NCBI RefSeq assembly: GCF_019042245.1
Contig: NZ_JAHQCX010000005.1
Span: 248,001 to 312,000 of the forward strand
Direction of reading: 5' to 3'
Origin: Diplocloster modestus
GTDB lineage: Bacteria > Bacillota > Clostridia > Lachnospirales > Lachnospiraceae
Length of the DNA stretch: 64,000 nt
The translations under genes were made by a program, and so were the position numbers. Under the pieces are notes generated by a model. The model was not told the origin of the DNA and ran no database searches. It saw nothing but the letters and a program-made list of their open reading frames with translations. This document shows positions 18,110 through 26,914 of this stretch, in pieces; position 1 is the first letter of the stretch, and each line of letters starts with the position of its first letter.

Positions 18110-20008
18110 GTGCAAAATGTGAAAAAAGGATTTTGTTTCCTGATTATGGTTGTTCTGTTAACGACTACAATGCTTTCCAGTGTATCAGCCAGTTCTGGTG
18201 TTTCGGCACAAAGCACTGTAACAATTAGTCCTGAGAATGAATTTCAAACCTTCAAAGGCTGGGGAACTTCTCTGTCCTGGTGGGGTAATGCCATCGGCGG
18301 ATGGCAGGATACTACAAAGCAAAGCGAAATACTGGACCTTATATTTGATGAAACTGACGGATTAGGGTTCAATGTAGCGCGGTACAATATCGGCGGGGGC
18401 GATGACCCGACGCATACTCATATGAGAAACGGCGCGAACCTGGAGGGTTATCAGCCGGAGCCCGGAGTATGGGATTATACTGCCGATGAAACGCAGCGCT
18501 ATGTATTAAACGAAGCAATTGCACGCGGCGTCAACATCGTCGAAGGTTTCGCAAAAACTCCGCCTTATTGGATGACCTATAGTGGATGCTCTGCTGGGAA
18601 TGTCGATGGAGCCAGCAATTTAAAGCCTGAATATTATGATGACTTTGCCGACTATTTATCGGAGGTATATCTGTTATTTAAAAATACATACAATATTACC
18701 TTTGATTCTATTTCCCCGATCAACGAGCCTAACGGACCATGGTGGGAAGTAAACAACCGGCAGGAAGGTTGTCATTATACCCAGCAGGAACAGAATGACT
18801 TTTTTAAGGTGTTGGCTGAAACCTTCGATGCAAAAGGATTATCTAATGTAACGCTTGCCGGGCCAGAGGGATTTGAATTCAACTCCACGTTATCATCCTG
18901 GAATTCCTATGACAGTGCTGCGAAATCCAGCATCGATAAAATCAATACCCATTCCTATTACGGAACAGAACGTTTATATCTCAATACAATCGCCTTATGT
19001 AATGATAAACGGATCTCCCAATCAGAATACGGTCTGGGTGTAGGTGATCACGACCATAACGCTATTGAAAGCGCTCTGGAACTGGCACATAAAATCCGGG
19101 ATGACGTTCGGGACATGCAGGCAGAGACCTGGGTATATTGGCAGGCTGTTGAAGAAGAATTCAATGTGAATAATTGGGGCTTTATCCACGCAAGCTTCGA
19201 AGGGGAAGAGACCTATGATATAACAAAACAGTACTATGGAATGGCTAATTATTCCAAATTTATCAGGCCGGATTCCACGATCATCGGTGCAAATGATTCT
19301 AATATGCTTGCCGCATTAAATAAGAATACAAATGAACTGACGCTGGTCGTCATTAATGATTCTGATTCTCAAAACAATTATGCTGTCGATTTATCCAAAT
19401 TTTCGACGGTAGGTAATAGCGCCAACGCATATCGGACTTCCCTTACCGAGAATCTGGCTCAGCTGGATGACATCAGCATTCAAAACAATACGTTACAGGT
19501 TACCACTGCCCCTAAATCAATTACCACTTATGTAATCAGCAACGCCACTGCTAATACTGCGCCTGCATTTAACAGAAATGCGACTTACAAAATTATAAAC
19601 AAAAGCGATAATACGAAAGTCATCGATGTAGAGAACTCCTCACCTGATAACAGCGCTAATATTATTATTATGGATGCAGACAGCAGCAGCGTCAGCCAAG
19701 GTTGGAAATTCATCGTCAATGATATCGGTGAATATTACATAGCCAATACCAATGCATCCAAAATGCTGGATGTACCTGGCGCATCCACTGCTAATAGCAC
19801 AAGTATGAAGTTATGGCAGCCAAATGGCGATAATAATCAGCTATGGCAAATTGTTGACTTGAACAATGGCTATTTTAGTATTGTTAATAAAAACAGCAAC
19901 AAGGCGTTAGGTGTAAAAAATGGGGATATGACGAACGGCAATAATATTGACCAATATGATTATCATGCTTATGACAACCAGCAGTGGAAATTTGAAGCGA
20001 TCAATTAA
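18110..20008 (+). CDS. Secreted GH30 endo-beta-1,6-galactanase-like enzyme with ricin-B lectin domain
   Basis: A 632-residue exported enzyme. Residues 1-30 are a signal peptide ending near SVSAS. The catalytic TIM barrel (about 45-400) begins FKGWGTSLSWWGNAIGG, with acid/base Glu in SPINEPNGPWW and the nucleophile Glu probably in RISQSEYG, as in GH30 beta-1,6-galactanases. A small beta domain follows, then a RICIN-type beta-trefoil (about 490-632) with QW-containing repeats (GWKFI, NQLWQI, QQWKFEA). GTG at 18110 is set by AAAAGGAGGG. It would cut galactan outside the cell, with products taken up by the divergent importer. It has no sortase signal, so it is released or lectin-bound. Confidence 0.87.
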   Translation: MQNVKKGFCFLIMVVLLTTTMLSSVSASSGVSAQSTVTISPENEFQTFKGWGTSLSWWGNAIGGWQDTTKQSEILDLIFDETDGLGFNVARYNIGGGDDPTHTHMRNGANLEGYQPEPGVWDYTADETQRYVLNEAIARGVNIVEGFAKTPPYWMTYSGCSAGNVDGASNLKPEYYDDFADYLSEVYLLFKNTYNITFDSISPINEPNGPWWEVNNRQEGCHYTQQEQNDFFKVLAETFDAKGLSNVTLAGPEGFEFNSTLSSWNSYDSAAKSSIDKINTHSYYGTERLYLNTIALCNDKRISQSEYGLGVGDHDHNAIESALELAHKIRDDVRDMQAETWVYWQAVEEEFNVNNWGFIHASFEGEETYDITKQYYGMANYSKFIRPDSTIIGANDSNMLAALNKNTNELTLVVINDSDSQNNYAVDLSKFSTVGNSANAYRTSLTENLAQLDDISIQNNTLQVTTAPKSITTYVISNATANTAPAFNRNATYKIINKSDNTKVIDVENSSPDNSANIIIMDADSSSVSQGWKFIVNDIGEYYIANTNASKMLDVPGASTANSTSMKLWQPNGDNNQLWQIVDLNNGYFSIVNKNSNKALGVKNGDMTNGNNIDQYDYHAYDNQQWKFEAIN

Positions 20009-20042
20009 TACAAAAACAGTTCATGTTACAGCGGGTGATTTT

Positions 20043-20972
20043 ATGTGCAATGAATTCCATAACAAAAAAAATGTTTCTGTAACTTCCGGCAACCAGGCAG
20101 TTTTTCCTTATGGAACAAATGGATTTCCCTGTGAGCTTTATTATGATAACATCGATGAATGTGTGAATCACGTTGTGGATTGGCATTGGCAGCTTGAATT
20201 AGAGTTTGCCATTGTTCAAAAAGGTTCCATTGAATTGACAGTACAAAAAGATGTTGTCACGATTCACGAAAATGAGGGGTATATTATATTTCCAAATAAA
20301 CTCCATCAGGTTAAAAAAAATGGGAACCAGTGTGGGATATATCGGACGATTATTATCAGCCCGCAGCTCATTTATGGAGACAGCAGATCCATATTGTTTC
20401 ATAAATATTATCTCGCTGTTATTAAAGCGGTATCAAATGGATTTATGATCTTGAATAGAGAGACGCCCTATGGAAAAAGTATTATGGAGGAGCTTGAAGC
20501 TGCGATCCAATTGTTAACCCGGCCTTCCCTTAGATATGAATTAGATATACATAAGCATTTTATTAATATCTGGTCGAACATTTATGGCAGTGTTCAGGAT
20601 ACCCATTATTACAACCCAAAGTCTTCTTCTAAAGATGAAGATCTGACCAATCAGATATTATCGTTTATACATACAAATTATAAATATGATATCTCTTTAT
20701 ACGATATCGCCAAAAGCGGCAGTATCAGCAAGTCCGAATGCAGCAGACTATTTCAGCGTGTCTTTTCCTGCACACCATTTGAGTATCTGACAAATTACAG
20801 GCTTTTAAAAAGTCAGGAATATTTGAGAGATAAAACTTATTCGATAACGGATATCGCAGGATTGGTGGGATACAACAGTGTAAATTACTACACCACCGTT
20901 TTCCGGAAAAATCTTGGCTATACTCCAAGCCAATATAAAAAGCTGTTAAAGCAATCTGTTGCAAATATGTAA
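20043..20972 (+). CDS. AraC-family transcriptional regulator with cupin sensor
   Basis: About 310 residues. An N-terminal cupin-like sensor spans about residues 20-120 (WHWQLELEFAIVQKGS), and the C-terminal double helix-turn-helix (about 210-305) has YDISLYDIAKSGSISKSECS and SITDIAGLVGYNSVNYYTTV. ATG at 20043 follows the GH30 stop by 34 bases with GCGGGTGAT before it; an in-frame ATG inside the GH30 gene is less likely. It is cotranscribed with the GH30 gene and likely controls this locus or the GH35 gene to the right. Confidence 0.9.
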   Translation: MCNEFHNKKNVSVTSGNQAVFPYGTNGFPCELYYDNIDECVNHVVDWHWQLELEFAIVQKGSIELTVQKDVVTIHENEGYIIFPNKLHQVKKNGNQCGIYRTIIISPQLIYGDSRSILFHKYYLAVIKAVSNGFMILNRETPYGKSIMEELEAAIQLLTRPSLRYELDIHKHFINIWSNIYGSVQDTHYYNPKSSSKDEDLTNQILSFIHTNYKYDISLYDIAKSGSISKSECSRLFQRVFSCTPFEYLTNYRLLKSQEYLRDKTYSITDIAGLVGYNSVNYYTTVFRKNLGYTPSQYKKLLKQSVANM

Positions 20973-20980
20973 AACCATTA

Positions 20981-21018
20981 GAAAACGCTGGCATGTATTC
21001 CGCCAGCGTTTTCTTATT
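20981..21018. terminator. Bidirectional terminator between AraC and GH35 genes
   Basis: GAAAACGCTGGC (20981-20992) pairs exactly with GCCAGCGTTTTC (21002-21013), followed by TTATTCTT on the plus strand and TTTTC within the arm on the minus strand. It sits between convergent genes. Confidence 0.85.
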
Positions 21019-21064
21019 CTTCCATAGGAACGTGCGTCCCTATTTGATCGAATCCTAATATAAA

Positions 21065-22804
21065 TTATATTTCAGGTTCGTCATAAAATTGGATGGAGCC
21101 GGATACCTTGCCTTCCGTCTCAAATATTACTAAAGTATTTTTCCCCTTTTTTAAAAGGGGCCCCGGCACATAGAGCCTTTTTTGCGGCCCGATCTCCCAA
21201 AATCTTCCGATATTGAAATGATTGACAAAAACAATGCCTTTTCCCCAGCCATCTGTATCCAAAAAGGTATCCGCCGGGTCATCAATTTCAAATTGGAATT
21301 CATAAAAGCCAGGCAGTCCCGTTTTCGCAGGAACGCCAAAATCCACATTTGTCAAATCTTCCATGGGTAATGGATAGATCGTCCAGCCGAAATGCAGGCG
21401 GTCGTTTACCTGTACTCCTCCATCTATACCTTTTCTTTGCTCTTCCATAATAGGTGTAAAGTTAACACGCCCCATATTTTCCATTAAAATATCCAGTTTA
21501 CCATTGGAACATACCGCATTCTTAAGCTCGTGCCCGGACAGGAGTTCCCTGTCATAAAGTGTGAGGACCGGTTTTTCGTCTAAAAAAATATTTGCTCTGT
21601 CATTTGCTTTCCATAAGCGTACTTTTTCCAGGCGCTTTAATTCCGGCAGATTACTTTCATATAAAATATAACCATATCCCTGGTTCAATTTTTCCATGCA
21701 TACCGGATAAAGATTTTCCACGGGGGCGGTTAGATTGTCAAGGTTCTGGAACAAATCGGCGGTTCTTGTAACCCCGAACGTGCCATACGCTCTTCTTTCT
21801 ATATGACAGCTTAAGTGAACCTCCGGCAGAGCCATATACTTACCAATGACCTTTTGGTACTCTTTATATTTAGGTGTGATTCGGCCATCCTCTGTCAGCA
21901 ACGCATCATAGTCATAAGAAGTCACATCCGGTTCCAGTTTTTCGTAATAATTTGCGCCATTCATGAAGCCAAAATTCGTGCCGCCTTCAAACATATAGAT
22001 ATTGATATGTCCTTCTGAAAGGAGATCATCAAGATCCTTTAGATGGCCGTCCAGATCGCCAATGTGATGCTCCCCACCCCAAAAATCAAACCAGCCAACC
22101 CAAAACTCCATACACATCAAAGGTTTATTTCCTATTTTTTTCTTCATGACTTCAAATTGGGCCTTCCCCTTTGACCCAAAGTTTCCTGTCGGAAGAGCTC
22201 CTTGTGCTTTTCCACAATCAAAAGCCTCTCCCCATGGACCATCTGATGTTACAAGAGGAACTTCGCATCCATTTTCTATCATCAGATTTTTAATGAATTC
22301 CATATAAGCCGCATCATCCCCATAATAGCCATATTCATTTTCCACCTGCATGAGGATTACCGGGCCGCCCCTTGTGATCTGCAATGGCGCTATCACTTCA
22401 AATAGTACCTTGTAATAGTCCCGGATATGCTGGATATACGGCTCATACATACATCTTAATTTCATTCCGTCTTCCTTCAAAAGCCAATAAGGAAGCCCGC
22501 CGAATTCCCATTCTCCGCAAATATAGGGAGAAGGCCTGAGAATTACCATAAGGCCAAGTTCCTGTGCCATTTTAACATATTTGGCTATATCCAGCATTCC
22601 GCTGAAATCAAAAGTCCCTTTCTGTTTTTCATGAAGATTCCAGGGGATATAGGTCTCCAGTGTATTGCAGCCCAAGGCCTTTAATTTTTCAAGGCGGTCA
22701 CGCCAATACTCCGGCAGAACCCGAAAATAATTCATACCTCCTGATATAATTTTAATTCGATTATCGTCCAAATAAAAATCATCTTTAATTTCAAACTTAT
22801 CCAT
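21065..22804 (-). CDS. GH35 beta-galactosidase
   Basis: A 579-residue intracellular glycoside hydrolase family 35 enzyme, releasing terminal beta-galactose from oligosaccharides. The barrel contains the signatures GGMNYFRVLPEYWRDRLEKL, NTLETYIPWNLHE and RPSPYICGEWEFGGLPYWLL in succession. The acid/base Glu is in MQVENEYGYYG and the nucleophile Glu in LMCMEFWVGWFDFWGG. C-terminal jelly-roll modules end with WGKGIVFVNHFNIGRFWEIG and LYVPGPLLKKGKN. No signal peptide. The start at 22804 has GGAGGTAAAG and the hairpin-Shine-Dalgarno module. It completes the galactan locus and converges with the AraC gene. Confidence 0.95.
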   Translation of the reverse strand: MDKFEIKDDFYLDDNRIKIISGGMNYFRVLPEYWRDRLEKLKALGCNTLETYIPWNLHEKQKGTFDFSGMLDIAKYVKMAQELGLMVILRPSPYICGEWEFGGLPYWLLKEDGMKLRCMYEPYIQHIRDYYKVLFEVIAPLQITRGGPVILMQVENEYGYYGDDAAYMEFIKNLMIENGCEVPLVTSDGPWGEAFDCGKAQGALPTGNFGSKGKAQFEVMKKKIGNKPLMCMEFWVGWFDFWGGEHHIGDLDGHLKDLDDLLSEGHINIYMFEGGTNFGFMNGANYYEKLEPDVTSYDYDALLTEDGRITPKYKEYQKVIGKYMALPEVHLSCHIERRAYGTFGVTRTADLFQNLDNLTAPVENLYPVCMEKLNQGYGYILYESNLPELKRLEKVRLWKANDRANIFLDEKPVLTLYDRELLSGHELKNAVCSNGKLDILMENMGRVNFTPIMEEQRKGIDGGVQVNDRLHFGWTIYPLPMEDLTNVDFGVPAKTGLPGFYEFQFEIDDPADTFLDTDGWGKGIVFVNHFNIGRFWEIGPQKRLYVPGPLLKKGKNTLVIFETEGKVSGSIQFYDEPEI

Positions 22805-22834
22805 CTTTACCTCCTGTGACGCGTTTACTGTGCC
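22805..22834 (-). promoter_or_regulatory. Hairpin plus Shine-Dalgarno module, copy B (degenerate)
   Basis: The minus strand reads GGCACAGTAAACGCGTC, then ACAGGAGGTAAAG before the start. It is clearly related to the other copies, but two stem positions no longer pair, so the hairpin is weakened here. Confidence 0.55.
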
Positions 22835-22839
22835 TTAAA

Positions 22840-22996
22840 TTCTGCGGAAAAAGGTTCACGAAACCTTTTTTTATTTCATAGGAAAGTGCTCCTATGAAAT
22901 AAAAAACGCTTCGCGGGGATCGCACTGCGGCGGAAAGGAAGATGCCGCTTGCGCGGCCCGCCGCAGGCTGAGAGTTTCGCAGGCGAAACTCTTTTA
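22840..22996. repeat. Structured intergenic element with several hairpins upstream of GH35
   Basis: Three perfect or near-perfect inverted repeats sit side by side. AAAGGTT/AACCTTT is at about 22849-22868. TTTCATAGGA/TCCTATGAAA, with an A/T-rich run on both sides, is at about 22872-22900. GAGTTTCGC/GCGAAACTC followed by TTTT is at about 22970-22995. Between them is a very GC-rich stretch with GCGG/CCGC arms. Its base composition is unlike the flanks. It resembles an inserted repeat element; no second copy is visible in the window. The 23000-23190 stretch is AT-rich and shows nothing I can name. Confidence 0.6.
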
Positions 22997-23198
22997 CACA
23001 TGCAACACGAAGGTATGGGGAAACATCTTTTTGTACCCCCGCAGTCCATTCACGTGTCTTATCTGTAAAAACAGCATTACTGCATGCTATTAATACCTGA
23101 TTATATCAGTTCGTATGTTAAATTACTTTTAAATTATTATCTAATTGTTAAACTATATTCCCAGGATAATCAGCCTCCGAAAAACAGAAGAAGAAGGG

Positions 23199-23208
23199 GG
23201 ACACGTCC
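23199..23208. repeat. Variant of the GGACATGTCC palindrome family
   Basis: GGACACGTCC preceded by GGG, 19 bases past the stop of the yaaA-like gene. One base breaks the palindrome seen in the arrays at 37049, 51197 and 58419. Confidence 0.4.
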
Positions 23209-23226
23209 ACCTTTGCTTTTTTCCGT

Positions 23227-24027
23227 TTAACTTTTAAGAAATACCAGCTGCCCCTCATCCGAAAACTTCTCGGAGTATGTGTATCCCAGCCGGTTAAAGC
23301 TTTTCATAGCCTGCCAGTCTGTAATCTGTCTTTCCGCCATATAACGGACCATTTCCCCTCTGGCCATCTTGGCCTGAGTCCCTTTCTGAATGACTTTACC
23401 GTCTCTCTCTTCCCCGAACACACAGGTTACATAGGTGATCCCATCCTCCAGCCAGTTTTCTATACATCTGGAATACTCTTTGGAAGCCAAATTCACGATA
23501 CAGTCTGTATCTGCAGCCAGTGCCTGGTAGATATCGTCCTTCCAGAACCCGTATAGGTTTCTGCCGTATAGACTTCCGTCCAGGATACTATCCGGGCTAC
23601 TGTCCGGGCCTCTGTCCGGGCTTCTGCCCGGACGGCCTTTTGCCTGCATCTCCAGGCGATAAGGGACTACACCGTCAAGCGGCCTCAGTATCCCATAAAA
23701 TCCGGACAGGATCCTAAGATGATCTTCTACATAATCCCACTGGTCATATTCAAAGACATGAGGCGCCATATACTGATACTGAATTCCCTCATAAGCCAGC
23801 AGGGCCGGAGTCAGCCCACGCTTAAGATCCATTGTCTGAAACCGCTCATAATTAAGCGCCGCGATCTTGTCATTACAGCCCCACAGCTTCTTCGCTTCCT
23901 CGTAGGACATTCCCCGGATCCATTCCATAAGCACAATCGCCCTTTCAAGGAAAATAGGGCTTGTTTTTACTTCCATATCGTCGGTATTGATGTTCATCTT
24001 CTTCGCAGGTGATATGATAATTTTCAC
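23227..24027 (-). CDS. yaaA: YaaA-family peroxide stress protein with repeat-encoded insertion
   Basis: A 266-residue YaaA/DUF328 protein; family members protect DNA and proteins against peroxide by lowering free intracellular iron. The N-terminus MKIIISPAKKMN and later GFYGILRPLDGVVPYRLEMQ and IVNLASKEYS are diagnostic. Between the RLEM block and NLYGFW there is an extra stretch of about 20 residues (GRSP, DRGP, DSSP, DSIL repeated in series) encoded by a 12-bp tandem repeat at 23589-23636; relatives go directly from one block to the other. A single-gene unit, probably still functional because the insertion falls in a loop. Confidence 0.92.
   Translation of the reverse strand: MKIIISPAKKMNINTDDMEVKTSPIFLERAIVLMEWIRGMSYEEAKKLWGCNDKIAALNYERFQTMDLKRGLTPALLAYEGIQYQYMAPHVFEYDQWDYVEDHLRILSGFYGILRPLDGVVPYRLEMQAKGRPGRSPDRGPDSSPDSILDGSLYGRNLYGFWKDDIYQALAADTDCIVNLASKEYSRCIENWLEDGITYVTCVFGEERDGKVIQKGTQAKMARGEMVRYMAERQITDWQAMKSFNRLGYTYSEKFSDEGQLVFLKS
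23589..23636. repeat. In-frame 12-bp tandem repeat inside yaaA
   Basis: About four units of TGTCCGGGCCTC type (TATCCGGGCTAC, TGTCCGGGCCTC, TGTCCGGGCTTC, TGCCCGGACGGC). Each adds four residues to YaaA without shifting frame. Confidence 0.85.
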
Positions 24028-24283
24028 AACTTAGTCTCCTCCCCTTGCACCGTAATCCACGGCTTTCAATCCTGTACTCTTTTAACGATACCGTCATCAC
24101 GTCCGACCATTCGACATGATTTGACTTTTATTGTCCGATAATCCCAGTCAAAATACAAGTCCTGATATGTATCTTCACAGTAAAATTAAACTTATGATAC
24201 AGGCATAGTAACCAGGTATTTGCTGCCAGCTAGGAAATTATGAATATACTGGCAGCGGGGAAGGTGATGGGTTTAAATCCGGG

Positions 24284-24305
24284 CTATACCTTATGGAGCA
24301 GCTAT
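24284..24305. repeat. 22-bp repeat shared with the 5' side of the MATE gene
   Basis: The 22 bases here are identical to 6766-6787, just upstream of the MATE start; the core reads CCTTATGGAGCAGCTAT. Flanking sequence diverges. Just after it are two similar units, CCCGAAAGGCATGCATTC and CCCGAAGGGCATGTATCG. The rest of 24028-24390 shows no gene. Confidence 0.6.
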
Positions 24306-24390
24306 ACTGCGCCCCGCCCGAAAGGCATGCATTCTCACCCGAAGGGCATGTATCGCGGGGTGCCACACATAGTACACGTTTCCAATCACT

Positions 24391-24443
24391 AAAAAGGGAA
24401 AGCCATGTACAGCAGCGATTGGCACTGCCATACATGGCCTTTT
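24391..24443 (-). terminator. Terminator of the iron alcohol dehydrogenase gene
   Basis: On the minus strand GGCCATGTA pairs with TACATGGCT around a loop of about 20 bases, which has its own GGCAGTGCC symmetry, then TTTCCCTTTTT. It lies about 75 bases past the stop at 24515. Confidence 0.7.
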
Positions 24444-24514
24444 ATCAGGTTTTATTTAACTTACATACCGAATCATCCGCAGACACCGTCAGCACTTATG
24501 CCAGCTGTGTGTAA

Positions 24515-25690
24515 CTAAGCCCGGCAGGCAATCCGGTATATCGCTTCGCAGTCATCCCGGTTCAGTTTCACAAAGTTCCCCAGAGTACTTCCGTCAATCT
24601 GAAGGGTATCCAAAAGCTTCGGAATATCTTCTTCTCTGGCATCCAAATCTGCAAAATTCCCCGGCATCCCAATTGATTTCCAAAACTCCCTCAGGGAATT
24701 GATACCCGCTTTTGCCGTAATCTGCGGATGAGCAAAATCCATCTGGCAGCCCCAGACTCTCACGGCGATCTGTGCGAACCTGGCCACATTGTGATCCATG
24801 ACATATTCCTGCCATGCAGGGCAGATCACTGCCAGTCCGGCTCCATGCGCGCAGTCGTATAACGCGGACAGCTCATGCTCCAGGCTGTGGCTGGCCCAGT
24901 CCTGTTCCCGGCCGGCGCCGCAGATATCATTATGGGCGATCATACCGGCCCACATAATATTCGCGCGGGCCTGGTAATCCTCCGGGTTCGCTATAACCTT
25001 AGGCACTTCCGAGGTCATGGTCAGCAGAACAGCCTCACACAGCCGGTCCGTAATCTCCACATCCTTTGTATTTGTAAAATACCGTTCGAATACATGAGCC
25101 ATAATGTCAACTGCTCCGCAGGCTGTCTGATAAGCCGGAAGTGTCTCAGTCAGCTCAGGATTCAGGATCGAGAATTTCGGGCGGATCAGATCACTGCCGC
25201 AGGCTCTTTTAAACATACCTTCTTCCAGAGTGATCACACTGCCGTCAGATCCTTCACTTCCCGCTGCCGCAATAGTCAGCACGGTACCAATGGGAAGTGT
25301 CCTCTCCACTACCGCCTTATCACTGTAAAAATCCCAGAAATCACCATCATACAGGGTTCCAATCCCGATGGCCTTGGCGGAATCAATTACGCTGCCGCCT
25401 CCTACGGCCAGTATAAAATCGACCTTTTCCTTTTTACAGAGCTCGATCCCCTCATACACCAGCCCGCTTCTGGGGTTAGGCTTTACCCCTCCCAGCTCGA
25501 CGTAAGAGATGGCTTCCTTATCCAGGGATGCTTTGACCCGGTCCAGCAGGCCGGAACGGACTGCCGAACCGCCGCCATAATGGATCAGGACCCTGCTGCC
25601 GCCAAACTGCTTCACATAACTTCCTGCATTTTTTTCTTCTCCCTGACCGAACACGAACTTCGTCGGGCTGTAAAACGTAAAATTATTCAT
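24515..25690 (-). CDS. Iron-containing alcohol dehydrogenase (butanol dehydrogenase-like)
   Basis: A 391-residue NAD(P)-dependent group III alcohol dehydrogenase of the YqhD/BdhA type, reducing aldehydes to alcohols in fermentation or detoxification. The nucleotide-binding GGGSVIDSAKAI is near residues 96-107. Metal ligands come from DIMAHVFE, the HSLEHELS region and CAHGAGL. The N-terminus NNFTFYSPTKFVFGQG is typical. The start at 25690 has AGAGGAGAAGG. A promoter with an unusual 19-base spacer precedes it, suggesting MerR-type control. Substrate range cannot be read from sequence. Confidence 0.95.
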   Translation of the reverse strand: MNNFTFYSPTKFVFGQGEEKNAGSYVKQFGGSRVLIHYGGGSAVRSGLLDRVKASLDKEAISYVELGGVKPNPRSGLVYEGIELCKKEKVDFILAVGGGSVIDSAKAIGIGTLYDGDFWDFYSDKAVVERTLPIGTVLTIAAAGSEGSDGSVITLEEGMFKRACGSDLIRPKFSILNPELTETLPAYQTACGAVDIMAHVFERYFTNTKDVEITDRLCEAVLLTMTSEVPKVIANPEDYQARANIMWAGMIAHNDICGAGREQDWASHSLEHELSALYDCAHGAGLAVICPAWQEYVMDHNVARFAQIAVRVWGCQMDFAHPQITAKAGINSLREFWKSIGMPGNFADLDAREEDIPKLLDTLQIDGSTLGNFVKLNRDDCEAIYRIACRA

Positions 25691-25728
25691 ATCTACCTTC
25701 TCCTCTTCTTTAATATTCTACTGACTTT

Positions 25729-25759
25729 ATCATAACCGTTAAAGTTAACTGAAAGTCAA
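25729..25759 (-). promoter_or_regulatory. Promoter with 19-base spacer upstream of the alcohol dehydrogenase
   Basis: On the minus strand TTGACT (25754-25759), a 19-base spacer containing GTTAACTTTAAC, and TATGAT (25729-25734). Long spacers with internal symmetry are typical of promoters bent by MerR-family activators, known for aldehyde-responsive alcohol dehydrogenases. No MerR gene is in the window. Confidence 0.45.
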
Positions 25760-25803
25760 GCTTTTTTTTGCTGACTGGCGTATTCGCTGATTGGATTTCG
25801 GAT

Positions 25804-26613
25804 TTACTGGAATTCCCGCTCATGTTGCTTAAAAAAGTCGTAGAAATACCGGACGTTTTCCAGTTCATGCCACTGACAGGCATCCAGGTTCGGAGAATCC
25901 AGATTATATATTTTCGCGTCCAGCGTTCCCAGCAAAAATGGGGAATGGGTTGCAATGACGAACTGACAGCCTAAAAACCGGGATGCCTGGTTTAACTGCT
26001 GCGCCAATCGCACCTGGTTTCTCGGAGACAGAGAGACCTCAGGTTCATCCAGCAGATATAGCGCATCCATATTCAGATAATCATCAAAGATTTGTAATGC
26101 GGTTTCTCCATTTGAATATTTTTCCTGGGAATAGATCATATTTTCCATATCCCTTTTCATTTCCCAGGAATTTTTATACTCGTCCCGCTGCTCTTTCGTC
26201 CATCCTTTTTTGGCATGTTCATAGAGATATCCTTCCTGAAGCACGGTCTCCTGCTGGATTTTCTTAATCTCATACATGATATCTTCGCTTTTGATATAGC
26301 GGCTGCCAGGCGGAATCTTTGAAATGGTTCTGCCATATTCATCCTCTCCAAGCCCATAGGAACATTCCTTCGTAAATTGGTCAAAATAGGGGTCCCATGG
26401 ATTATGGGTCGCATTTTCCTTCCCTTCTATCTGCAGCTGATTCGCCAGAATATTCAGCATGGTAGATTTTCCGGAAGCGTTATCGCCGTATAAAATTGTG
26501 ATTTTGTCAAACAATATCCAATCCTTTGCCTTACCTGCAAATACATGATACGGATATATATAGGGATCCCTCACTGTTTTACAGGACAGACGAAAACTTC
26601 TCAAATAAATCAT
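25804..26613 (-). CDS. AAA family ATPase, SMC/ABC-like, function unknown
   Basis: A 269-residue ATPase. Walker A GDNASGKST is near residues 43-51, a signature-like region includes YSNGETALQIFDDYL, and Walker B with catalytic Glu is in ALYLLDEPEVSLSPRN, followed by an H-loop in FVIATHSPFLLG. No coiled-coil arms or nuclease domain are visible. This is the compact AbrB/RecF-like ATPase type often annotated only as ATP-binding protein. It stands alone, without an obvious effector partner, so a defence role is not supported. The ribosome site is weak and lies in a 13-bp tandem duplication. Confidence 0.85.
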   Translation of the reverse strand: MIYLRSFRLSCKTVRDPYIYPYHVFAGKAKDWILFDKITILYGDNASGKSTMLNILANQLQIEGKENATHNPWDPYFDQFTKECSYGLGEDEYGRTISKIPPGSRYIKSEDIMYEIKKIQQETVLQEGYLYEHAKKGWTKEQRDEYKNSWEMKRDMENMIYSQEKYSNGETALQIFDDYLNMDALYLLDEPEVSLSPRNQVRLAQQLNQASRFLGCQFVIATHSPFLLGTLDAKIYNLDSPNLDACQWHELENVRYFYDFFKQHEREFQ

Positions 26614-26617
26614 TTTC

Positions 26618-26643
26618 TTCCATTACACCATTCCATTACACCA
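26618..26643. repeat. 13-bp perfect tandem duplication before the AAA ATPase start
   Basis: TTCCATTACACCA occurs twice in a row (26618-26630, 26631-26643). On the minus strand this duplicates GGTGTAATGGAA, which includes the presumed weak ribosome site of the ATPase gene. Confidence 0.8.
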
Positions 26644-26914
26644 CTGTAATGCGGCCCTTTCTAACGTACTTTTTAAATATTCTTTCCGTATGTTCTTACT
26701 CTATGTTCTTCCTCTATATTCTTCTTTTGAAACAGATATTTTTGTACCTGTCTTGTTCCGATTCCCTATATAATTTAGTCTTACCCTCATCCCACATATC
26801 TGTCTACTGAAGATTACATATATTACGGATAAGATTACATAATTTTACAGATAAGCCTGTACATTAATGCAAATAAACTAGCGCTTCTCGAAAGCCGGAA
26901 AATGTGTTACTATA

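Noticed and set aside
24875-25735. Plus-strand open frame of 286 codons
   Set aside because: It lies fully opposite the alcohol dehydrogenase, which has complete family motifs; the antisense product has no recognisable domain.
25804-26613. AAA ATPase as part of a defence system
   Set aside because: No nuclease, reverse transcriptase or other effector gene is adjacent, and the AbiE pair is over 1 kb away beyond thiN.
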